DNA of 6,650 nt from Verrucomicrobiales bacterium (GTDB lineage: Bacteria > Verrucomicrobiota > Verrucomicrobiia > Limisphaerales > F1-80-MAGS106): contig CANLCA010000163.1 in NCBI GenBank assembly GCA_947487925.1, positions 1-6,650 of the forward strand, written 5' to 3'. Positions 6,516 to 6,650 of the stretch are shown here, one piece after another. The stretch's first letter is position 1. Each line of letters begins with the position of its first letter. The notes beneath the pieces are model-generated. The model was not told the origin of the DNA. It searched no databases and saw only the letters and a list, made by a program, of their open reading frames with translations. The translations under genes were made by a program, and so were the position numbers.

Positions 6516-6650
6516 TCAATTGACGACAGTACCCCCAACCTGTTGTGGTAGGGAGTCGGGCAACGGCCTACCGCCGACCATTTTTTTGTAGGGGGAAGGC
6601 TCGACTTGGACAGATTGCTGGATCAACCGGTAGAATAACTTGCCTCTGGA
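6516..6650 (-). CDS. C-terminal end of an unidentified protein (runs in from the right edge)
   Basis: An open frame with no stop runs from the right edge for 44 codons to a TGA at 6516-6518. The visible peptide has a helix-like N-terminal part (KLFYRLIQQSVQVEPSPYKK, residues 4-23) and a Pro/Gly-rich tail ending GGTVVN. I do not recognise the family. The stop falls within a few bases of where homology in the neighbouring propeller gene ends, and inside an 8-base palindrome (TCAATTGA, 6516-6523). That would fit a transposase gene ending at an insertion-sequence boundary, but this is inference. A run of seven A on the minus strand (6581-6587) lies in the frame. It could also be a chance open frame in 135 bases. 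Confidence 0.3.
   Translation of the reverse strand, partial: SRGKLFYRLIQQSVQVEPSPYKKMVGGRPLPDSLPQQVGGTVVN

Noticed and set aside
1..6650. CRISPR array, tRNA, rRNA or complete insertion sequence
   Set aside because: No regularly spaced direct repeats, tRNA-like cloverleaf, rRNA motif or paired terminal inverted repeats were seen on either strand.

Overview
The window reads almost entirely from the minus strand. Its GC-rich coding sequence, weak Shine-Dalgarno sites and protein types suggest a member of the Verrucomicrobiota/Planctomycetota group. The two most telling proteins are a large periplasmic-propeller sensor kinase and a secreted propeller protein of a family I associate with those phyla. 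This assignment comes from remembered family resemblance, not from a search.

In minus-strand transcription order, from high to low coordinates, the layout is as follows. (1) An open frame of 44 codons enters from the right edge and stops at 6516. It is not recognised and could be the tail of a mobile-element gene. (2) The C-terminal part of a secreted beta-propeller, dehydrogenase-like protein lies at 5147-6475. Family-like sequence runs a few codons upstream of its first ATG, up to an in-frame TAG at 6512-6514, so the gene looks 5'-truncated. (3) A roughly 1,100-residue sensor histidine kinase (1854-5150) carries about 13 two-component-regulator propeller repeats, a Y_Y_Y domain, a transmembrane helix, HisKA_3 and HATPase_c. 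(4) A small toxin-antitoxin pair (1247-1830) consists of a non-Phd-like 67-residue putative antitoxin and a Doc/Fic-fold death-on-curing protein joined by a GTGA overlap. (5) A NarL/FixJ-type response regulator lies at 503-1147. (6) A Phd/YefM antitoxin (199-456) is followed by a VapC-like PIN toxin (1-183) that runs off the left edge.

The kinase and the regulator are the expected pairing: HisKA_3 kinases normally phosphorylate REC-LuxR regulators. The kinase probably senses an extracytoplasmic ligand, by analogy with the Bacteroides hybrid two-component propeller sensors, and the regulator would act on promoters outside the window. The odd feature is that the Doc-type module sits between these two presumed partners, and a second, unrelated module (Phd-VapC) follows the regulator directly. 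The regulator is therefore bracketed by addiction modules, next to a truncated gene, which points to a rearranged accessory region.

No tRNA, rRNA, CRISPR array or complete insertion sequence was seen. Two short perfect inverted repeats in the intergenic gaps (1184-1203 and 477-497) are the only regulatory-looking elements. I found no convincing sigma-70 promoter.
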